Part shown: one piece after another, positions 13,945 through 14,313 of the stretch | How the letters are laid out: every line of letters starts with the position of its first letter | Numbering within the stretch: the first letter of the stretch is position 1 | NCBI GenBank assembly: GCA_002405485.1 | Contig: DHLW01000026.1 | Span: forward strand, 17,382 to 31,694 | Length of the DNA stretch: 14,313 nt | Direction of reading: 5' to 3' | Source: Phycisphaerales bacterium UBA4658 | Lineage (GTDB): Bacteria > Planctomycetota > Phycisphaerae > Phycisphaerales > UBA1924 | Translations under genes and position numbers: made by a program | The notes under the pieces: generated by a model | Told to the model about the DNA's origin: nothing | The model's input: only the letters and a program-made list of their open reading frames with translations | The model's database searches: none

Positions 13945-14313
13945 GCACGGACCCGGGCCGGGACGCCGACAACCGTCTGACCGTCGAGCACGGAGCGGAC
14001 GACCATGGCTCCGGCACCGATGACACAGCGGTCGCCGACGCTAAGCGAGGGAAGGACGCGTGACCCGAGGCCGACGAGCGTGTGTGCGCCGATGCGGACG
14101 TTGCCCCCGAGGATCGCTCCCGGAGCGACGTGGGTGTTGAAGCCGACGGCGCACTCGTGCTCGATGATCGCCCCGGAGTTGATGATGGCATGGTCGCCGC
14201 CGCCCGCCTGGGCGTGCGCCGAGGGCAGCCCGTCGAGCCCGCGCGGCGTCGCGGCGCCGGCCGCACCGGGATCCTTCCAGTCGGGCGGCCGGAAGCGCAG
14301 CGCGGCGTTGGGC
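13941..14313 (-). CDS. NeuD/PglD-like hexapeptide-repeat acyltransferase, C-terminal part
   Basis: 124 complete codons (stop included) are visible; the 5' end lies beyond the right edge. The frame was read from 14312 down to the TGA at 13941-13943, which overlaps the next gene's ATG. The peptide contains hexapeptide turns typical of a left-handed beta helix: AIINSGAIIEHECAVG, NTHVAPGAILGGNVRIG, AHTLVGLGSRVLPSLSVG and CVIGAGAMVVRSVLDG, ending VVGVPARVRA. The 'INSGAIIEHEC' box, with the likely catalytic His of the EHEC segment, fits NeuD/PglD-type sugar O- or N-acetyltransferases using acetyl-CoA. Before it, where one would expect another repeat turn, is a Gly/Ala/Pro-rich stretch of about 30 residues (RFRPPDWKD, then GLDGLPSAHAQAGG), which may be an insertion between turns. 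First visible gene of the minus-strand unit with the GT2 and methyltransferase genes. Confidence 0.78.
   Translation of the reverse strand, partial: PNAALRFRPPDWKDPGAAGAATPRGLDGLPSAHAQAGGGDHAIINSGAIIEHECAVGFNTHVAPGAILGGNVRIGAHTLVGLGSRVLPSLSVGDRCVIGAGAMVVRSVLDGQTVVGVPARVRA

Noticed and set aside
14150..14313. Possible frameshift in the acyltransferase gene
   Set aside because: The other two frames upstream of the repeat turns read as Arg-rich nonsense, so no better continuation was found; the visible frame stays open to the edge.

Overview
The window is high-GC bacterial DNA, almost fully coding, and carries part of a cell-surface glycan (LPS core, O-antigen, capsule or glycoprotein) biosynthesis region. 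GC-rich third codon positions, many starts without a Shine-Dalgarno sequence, long multidomain glycosyltransferases and a CgeB-type glycosyltransferase behind a TPR-like segment suggest a planctomycete-like bacterium, perhaps Phycisphaerae. That assignment is an impression, not proof. No rRNA, tRNA, CRISPR array, insertion sequence or phage gene was seen.

Layout: (1) minus strand, 3131 to 1: an HldE-like nucleotidyltransferase-kinase fusion with reversed domain order, a family 2 glycosyltransferase coupled to it by a stop/start overlap, then, after a hairpin-containing gap, the 5' end of a leucyl aminopeptidase (pepA). (2) Plus strand, 3387 to 8073: a very long CgeB-like glycosyltransferase, a 199-bp interval with a perfect parS-type palindrome (and possibly a 66-residue small ORF), and an AsnB-type glutamine-dependent amidotransferase. 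(3) Minus strand, 10543 to 8008: a family 2 glycosyltransferase with a Rossmann-like C-terminal extension and a second, unclassified GT-A-like protein whose 3' end overlaps the amidotransferase gene tail to tail. (4) Plus strand, 10622 to 12022: a family 4 glycosyltransferase. (5) Minus strand, 14313 to 12032: a NeuD/PglD-like hexapeptide acyltransferase (cut by the window edge), a family 2 glycosyltransferase and a SAM methyltransferase, all joined by 4-nt ATGA overlaps.

Taken together: the HldE-like protein would make a nucleotide-activated sugar (heptose-like), five putative glycosyltransferases would assemble the glycan, and the acyltransferase, methyltransferase and amidotransferase could decorate it. 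The transcription units alternate in direction. The most notable non-coding element is the parS palindrome at 6028-6047, a chromosome-partition (ParB) site with no parA/parB beside it. A second pattern is a GATAAC/GATACT box 5-9 nt before three SD-less starts (3387, 10543, 10622), suggesting leaderless transcripts, whereas GGAG sequences precede some downstream genes of the units.
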